Source: Cydia pomonella
Taxonomy: Eukaryota; Arthropoda; Insecta; Lepidoptera; Tortricidae
DNA: 64,000 nt
NCBI RefSeq assembly: GCF_033807575.1
Contig: NC_084722.1
Span: 2,846,832 to 2,910,831 of the forward strand
Direction: 5' to 3'
Positions 20,961-33,496 of this stretch are shown piece by piece. The translations under genes were made by a program, and so were the position numbers. Positions within the stretch are counted from its first letter, which is position 1. The number at the start of each line of letters is the position of its first letter. Under the pieces are notes generated by a model. That model was not told the origin of the DNA. It did no database searches and worked only from the letters and a program-made list of their open reading frames with translations.

Positions 20961-21163
20961 TTGTGTTATATGGATCATTTTGTTATCTGCAATAAATAAT
21001 TTAATATTAATATAAATTGAATACGAAAACTTTATGAAATTATTCAAACACTTCTTTTCTGCTATTATGATCGAAAGAACTCGTAATTCTGAGTAGCAAT
21101 AACATAAACAATTCCCAAAACTGAAAAAAAAAACTGTAGTGTACATCTTTAAATTCAGTCCGC

Positions 21164-21304
21164 GTACAGTCGCCATCAGATATATCGGAGCGGCTAAAGC
21201 GCTCACAAATATCTGAATGTGCCTCTATTGTCAAGGGATTAAAGTGCTTCTTCAGATATTTTTGAGCAACTTCGCCGCTCCGATGTATCTGATGACGGCT
21301 GTAC
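21164..21304. mobile_element. Palindromic MITE, family M4
   Basis: 141-bp copy of the element at 9583-9737, with arms GTACAGTCGCCATCAGATAT and ATGTATCTGATGACGGCTGT. It is more diverged than the 9.6-kb copy. Confidence 0.85.
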
Positions 21305-21936
21305 CTATTGTATTGGTTTAACTCGAATGTAGCGACAGTCAAGTACGTCATCATTATCGCAATATGGCGTCGCGCGCGTCATATTCAAATTGTACCAACA
21401 AGTCCAAACAGATAACGCTATGATTCAATAATAGGAGGAAGCCGGAACTATCTGATCAAAGTCAAACACTGATTCACTGTGGAATGTGATGATGATGACG
21501 TTTTGCAATCATACCTATCTTATTATTTTTCATCATCGTGATGACCTATATCAGCAGATAGCTTTATAACAGTCTAAGCGTATAGAATAGCTTTGCGATC
21601 CTAATCAAACGTTGGTACGTACATTGCAGGAGAAAACGTTTTCCACTAACTAAATCTTACCAAATCACTTTGATTTTGATGTGGATCGCTTCAGCATAAT
21701 ATATTCTAGATTTAAAGGAATCACTTTAAAAAAAAATGTATTGTAATTTTTAATTATTATAATTATTCCATTGTGTAAATAACATACTAAAATCATGGAA
21801 AATGGAAAATATTTTGAAGTGGAAAAACATTTTCTCTTTTTTTAGACGAGTATGTGGCCAAGCCAAGCAATGAGTAATAACTACCATAGTTTTCAGATTG
21901 ATATGATATCCGAGGGCTACCTACTTCATAATGTAG

Positions 21937-22032
21937 GTACAGTCAGCCAAGAAAGTGGTTTACCACTTTTCGACTCTATTACTTGACAAATAAAGTCGAA
22001 AATTGCTAAACCACTTTCTTGGCTGACTGTAC
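21937..22032. mobile_element. Palindromic MITE, family M5
   Basis: GTACAGTCAGCCAAGAAAGT and its inverse bound a 96-bp element like 18284-18379. The symmetry extends outside into TAATGTAG / CTACATTA, so the palindrome covers about 21930-22039. Confidence 0.9.
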
Positions 22033-22040
22033 CTACATTA

Positions 22041-23449
22041 TATAAGATGTGGTTACATTACTAATAAACAGGAGCATTACTAACATTGTCACCATCTTGC
22101 CATTCGGACATTATCACGAGTTGATTCACCTTATTAACCCCTGACTCAATGAATGGGCTCCATTCAGCGTCCGTCCTACTCTAGCATTCAATATATTATA
22201 GAGATGGATGATTCGAGTTAATGAAGCAATTATGATTTAGGATCCATGTGGGATGTAGCTAAGTTTTGTTTTATTAAGAGTCTTGTCATATTAGCGCTTG
22301 CGTGGCTGTATTAAAGCTTTTTAATCAACGCTATTATAGCTTTTTCCTACTCCTCTACTGTTACCTGTCATTTATACATCCATTAACACGAATGTAAGAA
22401 CATACATAAAAGGTTTCAAGAAAAGTCTATATTGTCTATTCCTCATAACAGCACTTGTGCTTTAAAATCGCTATAACTTTACTGCGATTAATGGCTACCA
22501 CCCTAACAAAATCAAAACGAATACAGTGTCAAACTAAGTGTATTGCTGCAAACTTACAAAATATTCATTTGGTTGCATAGTAGAAACAATTGCTTCATAA
22601 GTCAGAAACACCGTCATCAATACCGCTGCAGAATACCTATATAGATGATCATAATCATATTTGTTTAACCACCTTCTTTCCTCATCTACTATGTGAGTTA
22701 AATTAAGATTAAAATATCGGTAGCAAATATGTTAGTACCTTATATATTTCATAGAATCATTCTATTATATGGACAATGTGATGGCGGATTCGTCGTTCCT
22801 AAAATTAGTACTTCAGCTACTAGACACCTACTTAAAGCCGGCCAGAAATATATGATCATTGCCAAGAGGGCGCTGTTATTCTCATGTATAGAGTGACAGT
22901 TCAGTTTAGTATGAAAAATTTAGTTCCAATGAAATTCCGCAATATGGCGTGTGATCATATTGCTGATCAGGCTTTACATAATTGTGCATCAATATCACGC
23001 GTAAACTGACTACACGACAAATTATGACAACGTTACACTCTACCGCAAACCAACTTATCTTATATCAGATTTTTTTTAAAGAAAAAAGTTAAACGCGATA
23101 TTCATGTACGCGCAAAAAAAAACAATAGTTAGCTGCACGTCGGTAAACAATTCCAATATACATTCCTCAGTTAAACAAAAGATGTTTAAGCTGCGATTTT
23201 ACAGGCATCTGCTGGAAATAATAGCTCACTCCGTAAACACGATTCTTTCCATTCAAGCAGTAATTGGTAGTTAAATCTTTGTGAGCCGCATTATCTAGTA
23301 TAATATTGACCAAGCATAAGTCTACTTAGGTATTTGTACTGTACGGCTCCTGTACACGCACGTTTTTTGTATTGTGCGGTGTTGTTGTATACAGACGTAA
23401 AACGAAATATGCATGCTTGACATTTGCATAGAGAAATAAGTAAGCATAG
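22041..23449. other. Gene-free stretch
   Basis: No gene recognised. The region near 22860-22900 (GCCAAGAGGGCGCTGTTATT) resembles a short interspersed motif also seen near 4890 (ACAGCGCCATCTATG). The rest is AT-rich and unassigned. Confidence 0.45.
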
Positions 23450-23470
23450 AGTGCTCACTCCATACATCTG

Positions 23471-23653
23471 TACCCCTAGTGTAAATTAATTTGATAGCGA
23501 AACGTGACGTACGCGTTTGCGTTAAGTGTAATTTTGTATGGGATTTTGAGTTTCCAAAACGTTCCGCTTGGCGCGCTGTTTCTAAATCCCATACAAAAAG
23601 AGACTTAACGCGTAAGTCACGTCAGGCTATCGAATAAATTTACTTTAGGGGTT
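23471..23653. mobile_element. Palindromic MITE, family M3 (left copy)
   Basis: Starts ACCCCTAGTGTAAATTAATT. Arms contain GAAACGTGACGTACGCGTTT, with the CTTGGCGCGCTGTTTCTAAA core, and it ends near AAATTTACTTTAGGGGTT. The right arm has lost part of the GCAAACGCG block. Confidence 0.85.
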
Positions 23654-23659
23654 CTGTAC

Positions 23660-23822
23660 CGTACTGTGACGTACGCGTTTGCGCTAAGTCTCATTTAATA
23701 TGGGATTTTGAGTTTCCAAAACATCCCGCTTGGCGCGCTGTTTCTAAATCCCATACAAAAAGAGACTTAACGCAAACGCGTATCTCACGTTTCGCTATCG
23801 AATAAAATTACACTAGGGGTTC
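23660..23822. mobile_element. Palindromic MITE, family M3 (right copy)
   Basis: Immediately follows the left copy, in the same orientation. It has GTGACGTACGCGTTTGCGCT, the same GCGCGCTGTTTCTAAATCCC core, and ends AATAAAATTACACTAGGGGT. Two adjacent copies suggest tandem insertion or duplication. Confidence 0.85.
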
Positions 23823-24229
23823 AATTTTATTACCAAAACGCTTATTATCTTCGTAGTCGACATCTAGCATCGAGTAGCGGAATTATCAGCCCGCGTAGCC
23901 AACGTGCCTATCGTTCACGCTGCGCTCCGTGGCGAACGAAACGCAACTGTCACAGTCGCACCAATTAAGAAGAGTTATGGAGAGAGATGACTACGCTACG
24001 CTACGGAGCGTTAACGATTGTAACGTTGGCTACGCGGCCTTTACCGCTTTTTTTTTCGATGTCCGCTACGAAAATAATAAGCGTTTTGGTAACAAAACTG
24101 ATGTATGGAGTGAGCACTCTTTGTACTTTGTTCAGACCCACTAAGAGCCAGTTTAACAAACTAGATTTCACAGAATGATCAACGTCACTTAGTACTTAGT
24201 AATGAAACTTCCCACACAATAATAGGTAT

Positions 24230-24545
24230 ATCGATGAGCATGTGTTGGCTGGTAAAAAAAAAATATTGTTATTTTTTTTTCTATTGTTATTTTTATTGTT
24301 CTTGTATTTTCGTAAGTTTTGACATTGTAAATGTATATTTTGGATTTTGTAAGTATTTATTTACCTTCTTACTGTTTGTAATTTTATTGACAATCCTTAT
24401 TGGAGCAATAATTTTGTTTTATTAGTATTGTTATTATTTTCATTTTTATTTTATTTTGACGATCATGATATACATTCTTATAGTTTTGACATCAATGCAA
24501 ATTTATTATGTCATTGTCTTTCATGAAATAAATCATCTAATCTAA
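24230..24545 (+). other. Low-complexity T-rich tract with retroelement-like 3' end
   Basis: T-rich sequence ends in CATGAAATAAATCATCTAAT plus a short TCTAATC / AATCTAAT repeat. This resembles a LINE 3' end with an AATAAA signal. The small hydrophobic ORF (24234-24425) is a product of the T-rich tract. Confidence 0.45.
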
Positions 24546-24589
24546 TCAAATCTAATAAACTACTTTTTGATGTAATTTACTGGGCTTGT

Positions 24590-24905
24590 GCACAATTCAC
24601 GCGAGGTTTTTTCGGCTACTTTGTTGACCCCCCCTCCCCCTTGGTGATATTTGGTGAGGTTCTGGGCTAACCCCCCCCCCCCGCCCCCCACATAACCTCA
24701 CGTGTATTTTAAGATAAATAGAATTATATAGAGTAAATCTTGTTTATACTAGCTATTTTGAAATGACAAGTGAAGATTTATGTTTAACGAAACAAAGAAA
24801 AATTATGTGGTAAATATCAGGTCTCCTTATACCCCCCCCACCCCCCCCACGTGATCTATCGTGATTTTTTCGTTATCTCCCTCCCCTTGCGTGATTTGTG
24901 CACAA
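24590..24905. repeat. Foldback repeat with poly-C/poly-G tracts
   Basis: GGCTTGTGCACAATTCACGC at the left is inverted at the right (GCGTGATTTGTGCACAAACC). Long C runs occur at 24630-24648, 24670-24688 and 24830-24850. It is non-coding. Confidence 0.75.
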
Positions 24906-25387
24906 ACCCTTTGATATTTTGAATAAAATTTAGCGAACGTTTTAAAATATCATTGACAGATTTATTTATTTATTGGTGACAGACGCATTGGTGTTTGGCT
25001 TTTTCTGCTAACATTTCTTCAACACAAATCAAATGAAAATATTGAAATCTGTTATTCTGTTATTTCATCTGTCAGTTACGAAGAGCATTGTCCTAACATT
25101 GGGAGCAGCGGACAATAACACAAACATACACCGTGTCATAAACTCGGGACGGAAGCGGCCCACTTGTGGTTAAAATTAAAGTATGTACGTGTTACTCTGT
25201 TGTAGCTCGTAAACTTAAGGGTCACGTAACTGCCAGTACCTAGTAGCTAAGCCACCTATTACACACCTGACTGCATGACCGTTAGTAGAGCTTATGTCTT
25301 TGTAGTAAGGTTTAGGAATTGCCGTAACACAACTTTACCATAGCCTCGTAAATTTTGCGATTTGAATTTGGAACTTTCTTTTGTTTT

Positions 25388-25650
25388 TATTATGGAGGGT
25401 AGAGGTAAGGAGAAAAATCTATGTATATGAAAAGTGTCCAACAAAAAACCTTAAATAGGTGGCGTCACAAGACATCGCGAACAAATTTTTTACTTAGATA
25501 AAAAAATCAAATCACTGATAGCGCACTTCACCCCGTCAATAACGTCTTATATCATGTCGTTGTGCTATTATTTACAGCTGCCAGCTGAACACTTTAGCAA
25601 CAGTTCTCGCATAAGAGATTGTTCTCCTTACTTCTACCCTCCATAGTTTT
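25388..25650. mobile_element. Foldback element with GGAGGGTAGA arms
   Basis: TATGGAGGGTAGAGGTAAGG on the left and CCTTACTTCTACCCTCCATA on the right are complementary over about 30 bp. The 200-bp centre is non-coding. Confidence 0.8.
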
Positions 25651-27374
25651 TAAGAGTTCAAAACAATTGTGTACGAAAAAGCGTAACATGCATGAGACGT
25701 CACAAATGCATTTACCTGAGTTTTTACTTAATTTTTATGTTATTATACGAGTATAGCGATCCAAAGAGGAACGCAGCCTGCCTCGTGGGAACCCTAGCGC
25801 AGGGATCGAACCTGGGTGATCTAACTTAACATAAACATATTGAACTAGGTCACCCAGGTTTTTTTAAGGTATACATTTTAATTTTGTAGGTAGTTTTAAT
25901 TTTAGGTTATATTTTATTCTGTTTGTTATTATTGAAGTATATTTTTGGTTTTAATTAAAATATAGCTTATTTTAAAAATATTTAGTGTGCACAAATAGAT
26001 TTGGCCTTTTTTTTTTAGGGTAGGTATAGGTAATTTAGCTTTTCTGTAGGAATCTCCTGTGCTATTTATATTTCAATTTCGTCATGATTTGCGTGAGTAG
26101 ACTAGTGTTGTTGCGTCCATTTGAGATACTGAATTCACATTAAATAGATTAAATATATGTATGATTTACGTATTAACATCTAAATATGTACATATGTCAC
26201 ACAACTACAGGGGTTTGTGTTTGTACATTGTATAAAATTAAATCTTTCATTTGTAGTTTCTTATTCCATTACTGCTACTAAAACTTTTTATGGCACTATA
26301 CGGTAGAGCATATCAAAACGGTAATCTATTAAAAATACTTCCCGATAATCTGTCTAAACACGGTACTTTTATTACCCGAATATAAATAGCTGTTTAAGAG
26401 ATCCTCACTAACTAGTATTATAGCTGCATTATAAAACCTTTATAGCACAGTAAAGTTGCGTAAATACAAACTATGTTCTATAAGAGTTGGTTATCTACAA
26501 TCTACCATGCCACAACCTAAGTGCCATGAATTTGTAATGTAATTTACCTACTTTAAAACAAGTTGCTGACAAAAGAATCGAATGTGAAACATGTTTTCAA
26601 TAATGTATAAATTTTTATGAAGTCTAAGGGGACAGAAAAGTTCTATTTATTTTCTACCTAAAATACTGATATAACTTACTACCAGCATTGGCTTCTGTTT
26701 AAACTTATGTTGTTGTTAATCTTGTGGTTATTTTTGTAACTTTTAATTGATTAAACACAGATATCGGGACATGTGAAAGTAAATAATTATGTATGTTATT
26801 CTAATGTAATAAACTAATAAAGCTATTTGTGTCACATTATCACACATTTCTTCAATTAAGTACTGCGTGTGACACAATTTAGGTAAACACTAACATCGTA
26901 TCTGTATTTTTATTCGTTGAATGAACAGTTTCATTCACTGCATTCATGTACTGTTTGAATTTAATCATTCATATGTCAATGTTTATAATATTATTTGTAT
27001 TTAAACGTAGGAATACCATATTGAACGAATTGATATTACCTATTATTTAAGTAATAAATACTGCACTTACTACACGATACAAAATTGTATTGGCGGACCT
27101 AATGCTTTTCGACATTCTTCATCAGTCAACCATTATGCTCGATTTGTTTAATAACCTCTCGTGACATTTCCGTTCATTAAAGTACTTTTAGTAAATAGAC
27201 AATTCAATTCGAAAAAAAAAACGCCGGGACTATAACTCTGTCGAATTATTTTATACTCTTAAATACTCTAAACTCAAATTCTTACCGAAATCATTTTGAT
27301 TAATATATCTACAATGCAAACAAGGTATTAATTAATATAAACCCAATCATACTATATTCTGCAATAATACAGAG
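25651..27374. other. Gene-free AT-rich stretch
   Basis: No gene, SINE or LINE coding remains recognised. Near 25805-25860 a small inverted pair (AACCTGGGTGATCTA / TAGGTCACCCAGGTT) is present. Confidence 0.5.
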
Positions 27375-27620
27375 ACAAACATCTTATCCGGGCATTTGCC
27401 AGGGTCCTCTTTCCTACTTGCTTTCCTTCACTTTGCGCGATCCTGGGCGTCCTCCCGTGCGAGCCCGTTTACGCTCATATCCGCTTTCACGACATCGAGC
27501 CGTCGCTTTTTTGGTCTGCCATGGGGTCGGGGCCTCGGGGGCCGTCAAGGGATAGGTGAAGGCATATGTTTCCTACGTATATGGCTGACCTGCGACAAAC
27601 GTGGCCGAACCACCGGAGGC
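27375..27620 (-). pseudogene. Non-LTR retrotransposon C-terminal fragment with nonsense mutation
   Basis: On the minus strand it reads RFGHVCRRSAIYVGNIC, then, after a frame shift, GRPKKRRLDVVKADMSVNGL, AREDAQDRAK-stop-RKASRKEDPGKCPDKM. The GRPKKRWLDxxKADM...DAxDRAKWR pattern is the familiar tail of RTE-like insect LINEs. The expected Trp after RAK is a TGA stop. The 100-aa plus-strand ORF here is its antisense shadow. Confidence 0.75.
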
Positions 27621-29261
27621 GACATACAATACATACAATATATCATCCTCACAGCATATATTACGCACAATGTATCTGCAAACAGTCACGTAGGCTGATA
27701 GACAGACAGACGGACGCCCTAACTAGCTGTTAGGCATAAAAAGAAGCCCCTACACCACCTTTATAAGGTCATGCGCGAACGCAACCTGCCGCGCAACACA
27801 AACAAAGAACGTTCGTCACAAGCTGTTTTGATCTCTATCCCTTCACGTTAAGATTGATTTTGAAATGGCTACTTTATGAGTGTTACGTTCGTTTGGTTGT
27901 AAAGAACAAAGATGACAATTAGATTCTCTTTTTGAATACTAAGTCGTATAAGTGTTATGTAAATTAGTTATATTAGCGTTATAGGCTTCCTAAACAGTGG
28001 GACCTAAATGTTTGAATGGGTTGAATGTCCGAAGTTTCACTACTTGTATTTTGATTTTTTTATACCACGACGGTGGCAAACTAACAAATCGCCCACTAAG
28101 AAATAAGCAAATATAAGTTATTTATACAATACTTTTCTTTGTGTAACGATGTTTTTCGCTCGATCCTATAGGTACTTATGAAGTAGGTATCTAATATATA
28201 AGGGGGACAGTACAGTATTTACCATTCGAATGCCTTCTGGTCAACACATTTTGCCATATCGAAATGCAGACTTGATTCCGCGAAAGGAAGTTACGACGAA
28301 GAAGGCAAAACGAAGAAAAAGGTCCGCGCTCTACAATCTGACCGGGAAATCTCGCATATGCACGATGACATCTATTGGTATGTTATAGAGTCTGTGGACT
28401 CTGTGGTTCCGTACAATGGACACTTGCTGTTTTTTTTTTGACAAAAAAATATTTCACCGACTGCACAAAGCGAATGTAACAAACACAAATTCTATCACTA
28501 ATTTGGTCTCCATCATCAGACCAGCTTGACGGTCACTGATTAAGTATTTCTTTTGAACGCAAGGACGAAATACCTTAATTAAGATTTATTTTAATAGTTG
28601 CATTATGTATCAGTCGGAGACAAATGTATTTTTACACTATGGCACCTCACCCCCTTATAATAAGGCGAAAAATATAATCAGATAATCACAATATTATCTT
28701 CGGCGTCGAATTTACAAGCATTCGTGGGTCGCGACTGATTAAATAAAACTAAGTATTAAACTAGTCCGAAAAATGTTTGAGATTCTGTGTACTTAGTTGT
28801 ATTTATATCACCTTGCACTTGCCGTCATTTTCCTTCAGCCATTTTAAAACAAGTACGTCAGTACAATTATCCTCAAAGGTGAACTGGATGGGATGCCTTT
28901 AAGCGATAATGTCGTTTTTAATCGTCAGTCGTCACCTTTAAAATACAACTTACTTTATGTTTACGTACAAACTTTGTATAGAAAATAGTGTAATTACCGT
29001 AGCGAGTAAAACCTGCTTTAAATACAAGTTAAAAGATAATGAACTTGGTTGTTAAAATTAACATTTACATTGCATTGCTACCGACAGTCATTCTTGAGCA
29101 TATCATCGTCGCAGGTTATAATTATAACAAAAATAGCACTCATAACTAAACGCTGTCAGTAAAATAATAGTTGTCGAAGATAAGAAATACACTATCACTA
29201 ATATCACTATGTATTTAAAAATTAGAAGTTTTATCGGTAATAAGTTTTCGGCAAAAATTTC
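27621..29261. other. Gene-free stretch
   Basis: Contains small fragments only: a piece of the CCACGACGGTGGCAA LINE-end family near 28060 and a piece of family G (CTCCATCATCAGACCAGCTT) near 28508. No gene recognised. Confidence 0.5.
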
Positions 29262-29560
29262 ATTTTTAGTACAAGCTTTTATTGCTGACTGTACTTTTCT
29301 TTCCACAAGTAACGAATACTCATCGAGACAATTATAAAAACCCCAAACACAATTAGGTTACGTTGTTTTATCACAGAGTTCCTTTGGCCACCTCCTGTCT
29401 CCATCATCAGATCATCTCGATGGTACAATAATATTGCATTGTCACCCGACTTACATATGGATGCAAATTTTCAGCTTCATCGGAAACCGGGAAGTGGGTC
29501 AAATTTAACTTGAGATGTGATTACAAATAGACAACGATCAGGTGAAAGTAAATAAAAGCT
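29262..29560 (+). repeat. Interspersed repeat, family G
   Basis: Same blocks in the same order as 10600-10800 (GTACAAGCTTTTATTGCTGA, CCTCCTGTCTCCATCATCAG, ATATTGCATTGTCACCCGAC). It extends to TTTTCAGCTTCATCGGAAAC and GGTGAAAGTAAATAAAAGC. Confidence 0.75.
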
Positions 29561-29682
29561 TGTAAAAATAAACGTTTCCCCTTTTAAAAAAATAACACGA
29601 ATAAAAAAATTAGAAGTTTTATCGGCAAAAAAAACGTTTCCACGTATAAAAAATAGCACGCATCAACTAAGTTATAGAGTAA

Positions 29683-30128
29683 GCGCCATTTGTACCATCC
29701 CACTAACCGGGGGTTAACCGGTTAAACAGTTACATCATAATACGAGTAACATCATAATAATATGGTTCATGGTCAATGCCGTCAGGAGATGAAGTAGGTA
29801 CACATGCCAGCTGTTCTGGAATAAAAACCGATCTTGTTGAACAATTTATGTATTCACGCAAATTTTGTTTAAACTTAAACTTATTATATGCAGTTTGTTC
29901 TGTACTCTGTAGGTACCTAATATAAGGCACAGAGTATTACTTATAATAATAATTGAGTGAGAGCGCACTATTCGCCAACAAACTGTCTTCAGTTTGGCGA
30001 AACTTTTGTATCTAGATAGACATAAGTATTTTTAGAACAAAAAATTAAGCCAGTGTCAAATTGTACTGGTAACCATGGTGAATCTAGGTTTAACCGGTTA
30101 ACCCCGGGTTAGTGGGATGGTGAAAGTA
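29683..30128. mobile_element. Palindromic MITE, family M6, interrupted by an insert
   Basis: The left half (CATTTGTACCATCCCACTAA, GGGGGTTAACCGGTTAAAC) and the right half (GTGTCAAATTGTACTGGTAA to GGTTAGTGGGATGGTGAAAG) match the uninterrupted 134-bp copy at 44744-44877. About 312 extra bases separate them. Confidence 0.85.
29733..30044. mobile_element. About 312-bp insert within the M6 MITE
   Basis: By comparison with the intact M6 copy, this sequence is extra. TTA flanks it on both sides (29730-29732 and 30045-30047), a possible 3-bp target duplication. An inner foldback TTCGCCAAACTG-like pair (GCCAACAAACTG / CAGTTTGGCG) lies near 29972-29999. No terminal inverted repeat is clear, so the family is unknown. 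Confidence 0.55.
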
Positions 30129-30417
30129 GTCCTAAGAGAGAGAAATCAAAGTGTATATACTAAATTTACCCATTTTAGTATTACCATGACGAAAGTTGGA
30201 ATCGGGAGGAAAAGTTAGCATGCTGATTAGCGTAAGACTGAATAAACTTAGATATTTCCTTATACTAAAACAGGAAAAGATACATAAAAGCAGGGTGCAA
30301 GTTTCTATTTATGACTGAGTATTGTGCTAAGTAAGTTTGCATAGTTTGTTATCGGTATCGGACAACTAAATGCCACTTGTTTTGTCTACAAATGACACTC
30401 ATTACCTACAAGAACTT

Positions 30418-30608
30418 TTTAACCCTTTGAACGCTTTGTCATAAACACAAACATCACTCAAACGCCAAGCTCCCGGGCGCAAGGTAGCTAATGTAAACCT
30501 CACTCAAGTGAAGGTTACTTTGACAGCGTCCGCCAAACACCTATAGGTGTCCTTGGCGCTGTGGGTAGTAATGATAACTTTAGGTGTTCTTAGCGTTCAA
30601 AAGATTAA
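30418..30608. mobile_element. TIR element of about 190 bp
   Basis: Ends TTTAACCCTTTGAACGCT and AGCGTTCAAAAGATTAAA are inverse of each other with few differences. Inner inverted blocks include AAACGCCAAG / CTTGGCGCTG. Confidence 0.7.
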
Positions 30609-31385
30609 ATATAGGTGCCTTAATGTGTCCCGTAAACTCACTGTATTTACAGATCATTCAAGAGATTAATGATTCAACTTAGTACGGTCAAATTAACTCA
30701 AATTTCATTAAAGTCAGGAACTAATTCTAAGGACTAATAAAATCACTACGGATTGTTTTGTATGGGCTAAAAATCGAACTTTATACAATCGTTACTAAAT
30801 TCACCCCCCCGGAAAGGGGTGAAATCGGCTGAAAATAATGTAATGGTTATAACTAAGAAGAGAAAAAAGGTGTACTCGGTGTAATTTGGCGTACGTTTTA
30901 CAACACTTATATCTAAATTCGCACGTGTTATTTATGTTAATTTAAGCTACGGAACAGGTAAAAAAAAAACAACATTAAAAAAAATCTATTTTGGCCATTG
31001 CGGGTCTGGGAAAAGTAATGTACTCGGTGCAAATTGAGTAAATAATTAGAAAAAATATCTAAATCCAATGTCACATTCGCACCATGGTGCGACACCCGGA
31101 AAGTAGTTTTTCATGTTTTACTGTCGTTGTACTTCGGGGGAAATTTTAATGCTATTGGAAATTGATGCAATCATATTCATTTGATTTTGTTTACATTCGC
31201 ACCCCATAAAAAATTGGCATTTTTATACGGAACATGCAGTTTTGTAATCAAGTATCAAAACGTAGAGCAATAAATACACAGAAGCGACAAGCGCGTGATT
31301 AGTGGCAAGAAAAGGAACGCGCGTAGATGCACCGACGAAGCACGGCTCTTGAGGCACGAGTAGTGGCATGTACTGCAAAAATAGT
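30609..31385. other. Gene-free stretch
   Basis: No gene recognised. A short paired segment (TGTACTCGGTGTAATTTGGC at about 30871 and TGTACTCGGTGCAAATTGAG at about 31019) is a degenerate direct repeat about 150 bp apart. Confidence 0.45.
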
Positions 31386-31389
31386 AGGG

Positions 31390-31640
31390 TTTTTTTTATA
31401 TACCACGACGGTGGCAAGCAAGCATACGGCCCGCCTGATGGTAAGCAGTCACGGTAGCCTATGGACGCCTGCAACTCCAGAGGTGTTACATGCGCGTTGC
31501 CGACCCTTTAAATATCTGTACACTCCTTTTTTGAAGAACCTCATACTGTAGACCCTCGGGAAAACCTCGGCAGGTAGCTCATTCCAGGGTTTCTGAGTAT
31601 GCAGACAGACAGTCAACAAATTAAATACAGGTACGCTCAA
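31390..31640 (-). pseudogene. Non-LTR retrotransposon C-terminal and 3'-end fragment
   Basis: On the minus strand it reads KPWNELPAEVFPRVYSMRFF, then KKGVYRYLKGRQRACNTSG. This is the W-N-x-L-P-x-x-(V/I)-F ... F-K-x-x-V-x-x-x-L-K-G block found at the C-terminus of many LINEs. The plus strand shows the CCACGACGGTGGCAAGCAAG / CCCGCCTGATGG 3' end shared with 12955, 41915 and 62708. It is a 5'-truncated copy. Confidence 0.75.
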
Positions 31641-32332
31641 TGTTTGTTAAATTCGAAAAATCGCGTTTTTCCATATACTTACGAAAACGTTAGACTTAGT
31701 TCACTCAATGATTGTTTAAAACAATAGTTCCGTTTTAATGCCAGAAGAAAGATTTGTGCTCGTTGCCCGTCAAAAGTGTCAAACAAACTGTCTCGGAACA
31801 ATCGCTGCGCGTATGGTTTGAGATCCGGATATCCGAAATATCCGGATATCGGGTCATAAGATCCGGATATTACGGATCCGTTAAATATGGTTATTGATCT
31901 ATAACCGGAACAATTTTCTAATGAAATTTATGAATAATTTCATACCATTTTGTCATTTAAATATAGTATTTTCATATATTTAATCAATTCAAATACTAAC
32001 AGCACATCAATTTTGATAGGTACATCATGTCACACAGTAACTTTATACAATGAATGCGAATGTTGCTTAATGCAAACATTAGATCATTGGATATACTGAT
32101 GACTTGGGGCTATAGGCTCAAAACAAAAGCAACCTGAAGGCCAACGCTGGAATAGTAGAGTAGGAAGGAGAGAAAATTGGTCTGATAATCAACCACTAGA
32201 ATATCTCCAAATGAATAGGGCTAAGATGGTCGGCTCTTTATCATTTGTCATGAAGGGCATAGTGACAAGTGATAAAAATAGAACCATGCTGCCACCGCAG
32301 ATCGAAAAGAAAAGACCTACCTGAAGTAATCG

Positions 32333-32830
32333 GGAAGAGGAGATAGATGTTCGAATCCAAAATGCCCTAAGATGCTCAGCAGCGCTTCGCCGAGTTCTAG
32401 TGTCCAAGCTGATCAGTAGACTGTCCATGATTCAAGTCTATAAGACAATAATTAGATTTTGATGAATGACATCGGTAAGTATTACACTTGGACTCTGAAT
32501 CAGAAAAAAAAAACCAAGTTCTTAGTGAAGAAGACGAAATTCTGGCGGAATATTCTGGGACCTATCAGAGATGAAGATAGAGAAGATGAAAGCGTAGGAA
32601 AAATAGGGAGCTAGAATAGCTAGTTGCGGCACCCAATATAATTAGCGAGATTATAGCCGCACGACTTCGCAGGCTTGGTCACTTGGAGTGGACGGGAGAG
32701 AATCGGGCTGTGAAAAGATATACCGCAGGAGCGATGTAGCCCTAAAACGCCCTCGGAGTATCCAACTAGCGTGGAGTGGTGCAGAATAGAGCAGAGTGAC
32801 GTTGTTCTTGTGTCAAAGGCCAAGATTCTT
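32333..32830 (+). pseudogene. Non-LTR retrotransposon RT C-terminal relic, several frameshifts
   Basis: Plus-strand pieces in order. EEEIDVRIQNALRCSAALRR, then VLVSKLISRLSMIQVYKTII (the eIxxRIxxA...K...K...IYkTlirP block after the RT palm). KKTKFWRNILGPIRDEDRED (the FxRkILRxIfGPi block). IISEIIAARLRRLGHLEWTG, then ENRAVKRYTAG (the RLxWlGHvxRm block). Stops and frame shifts separate them. It lies inside the putative hAT element. Confidence 0.75.
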
Positions 32831-33496
32831 TTTGGGTCTCTTCATAGTTAGTATTTCATGACGAATGAACACGAGGTGAGGCATTGGATGTATTTCCAAC
32901 TATGCACCAGCTAATCCAGATATAAACCCTCCTTATTAAGTACGGTTTTAGAGATAACATTATGTTAGCTATTATAGTAATCAAGTAATCATTTAAAATT
33001 AGTTGGGGTGATATCATTGTATTAAAACATAGTTAAAAACGTTATTTCTGTGTTATCTAAATCAGTTTATTCGGATATTTATTTTGGTGGATATTCGAAT
33101 AATTAGAATATCACATAACTTCCCAGTAGGGACACAAATAGGTAATGTAAATACTGCGAGGAGGATCTTGTTTAGGAAAAACCAGAGCGATCGAGTATAT
33201 TCCTTCAACAGGATGCTCTCCTACAGGGGTGCCGTTCAATTTTAATACAAACTTTTAGCATAATTTCATTTAACTACTATTGAAACTCATAATAAAAATT
33301 ATGTATAAAAACAAAACATATAAAGTTGTTAGTCATACTAATTTAATGACAGAATGCTCTATAATCATAAAAACATTCTTCATAACAATCCTTAGGAATA
33401 ATTTTACTTGTTATAACATACATTTCGTATAATAATTAAAATATAGTATAAATTTTGACGAATGGTGACATAGTGTTCTATGATATAAATAAATAT

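Larger units (their letters stand above)
23450..24125. mobile_element. Large palindromic element with other MITEs inside its left arm
   Basis: The left end GAGTGCTCACTCCATACATC and, after an interruption, TTACCAAAACGCTTATTATC are inverted at the right (AATAAGCGTTTTGGTAAC, then GATGTATGGAGTGAGCACTC). The left arm is split by two M3 elements (23471-23822). The centre holds GCCAACGTGCC / ACGTTGGC inverted blocks and TACGCTACGCTACGGAGCGT. A fragment recurs at 17735. No transposase. Confidence 0.8.

Noticed and set aside
27396..27698. 100-aa plus-strand ORF
   Set aside because: Antisense shadow of the LINE fragment on the minus strand.
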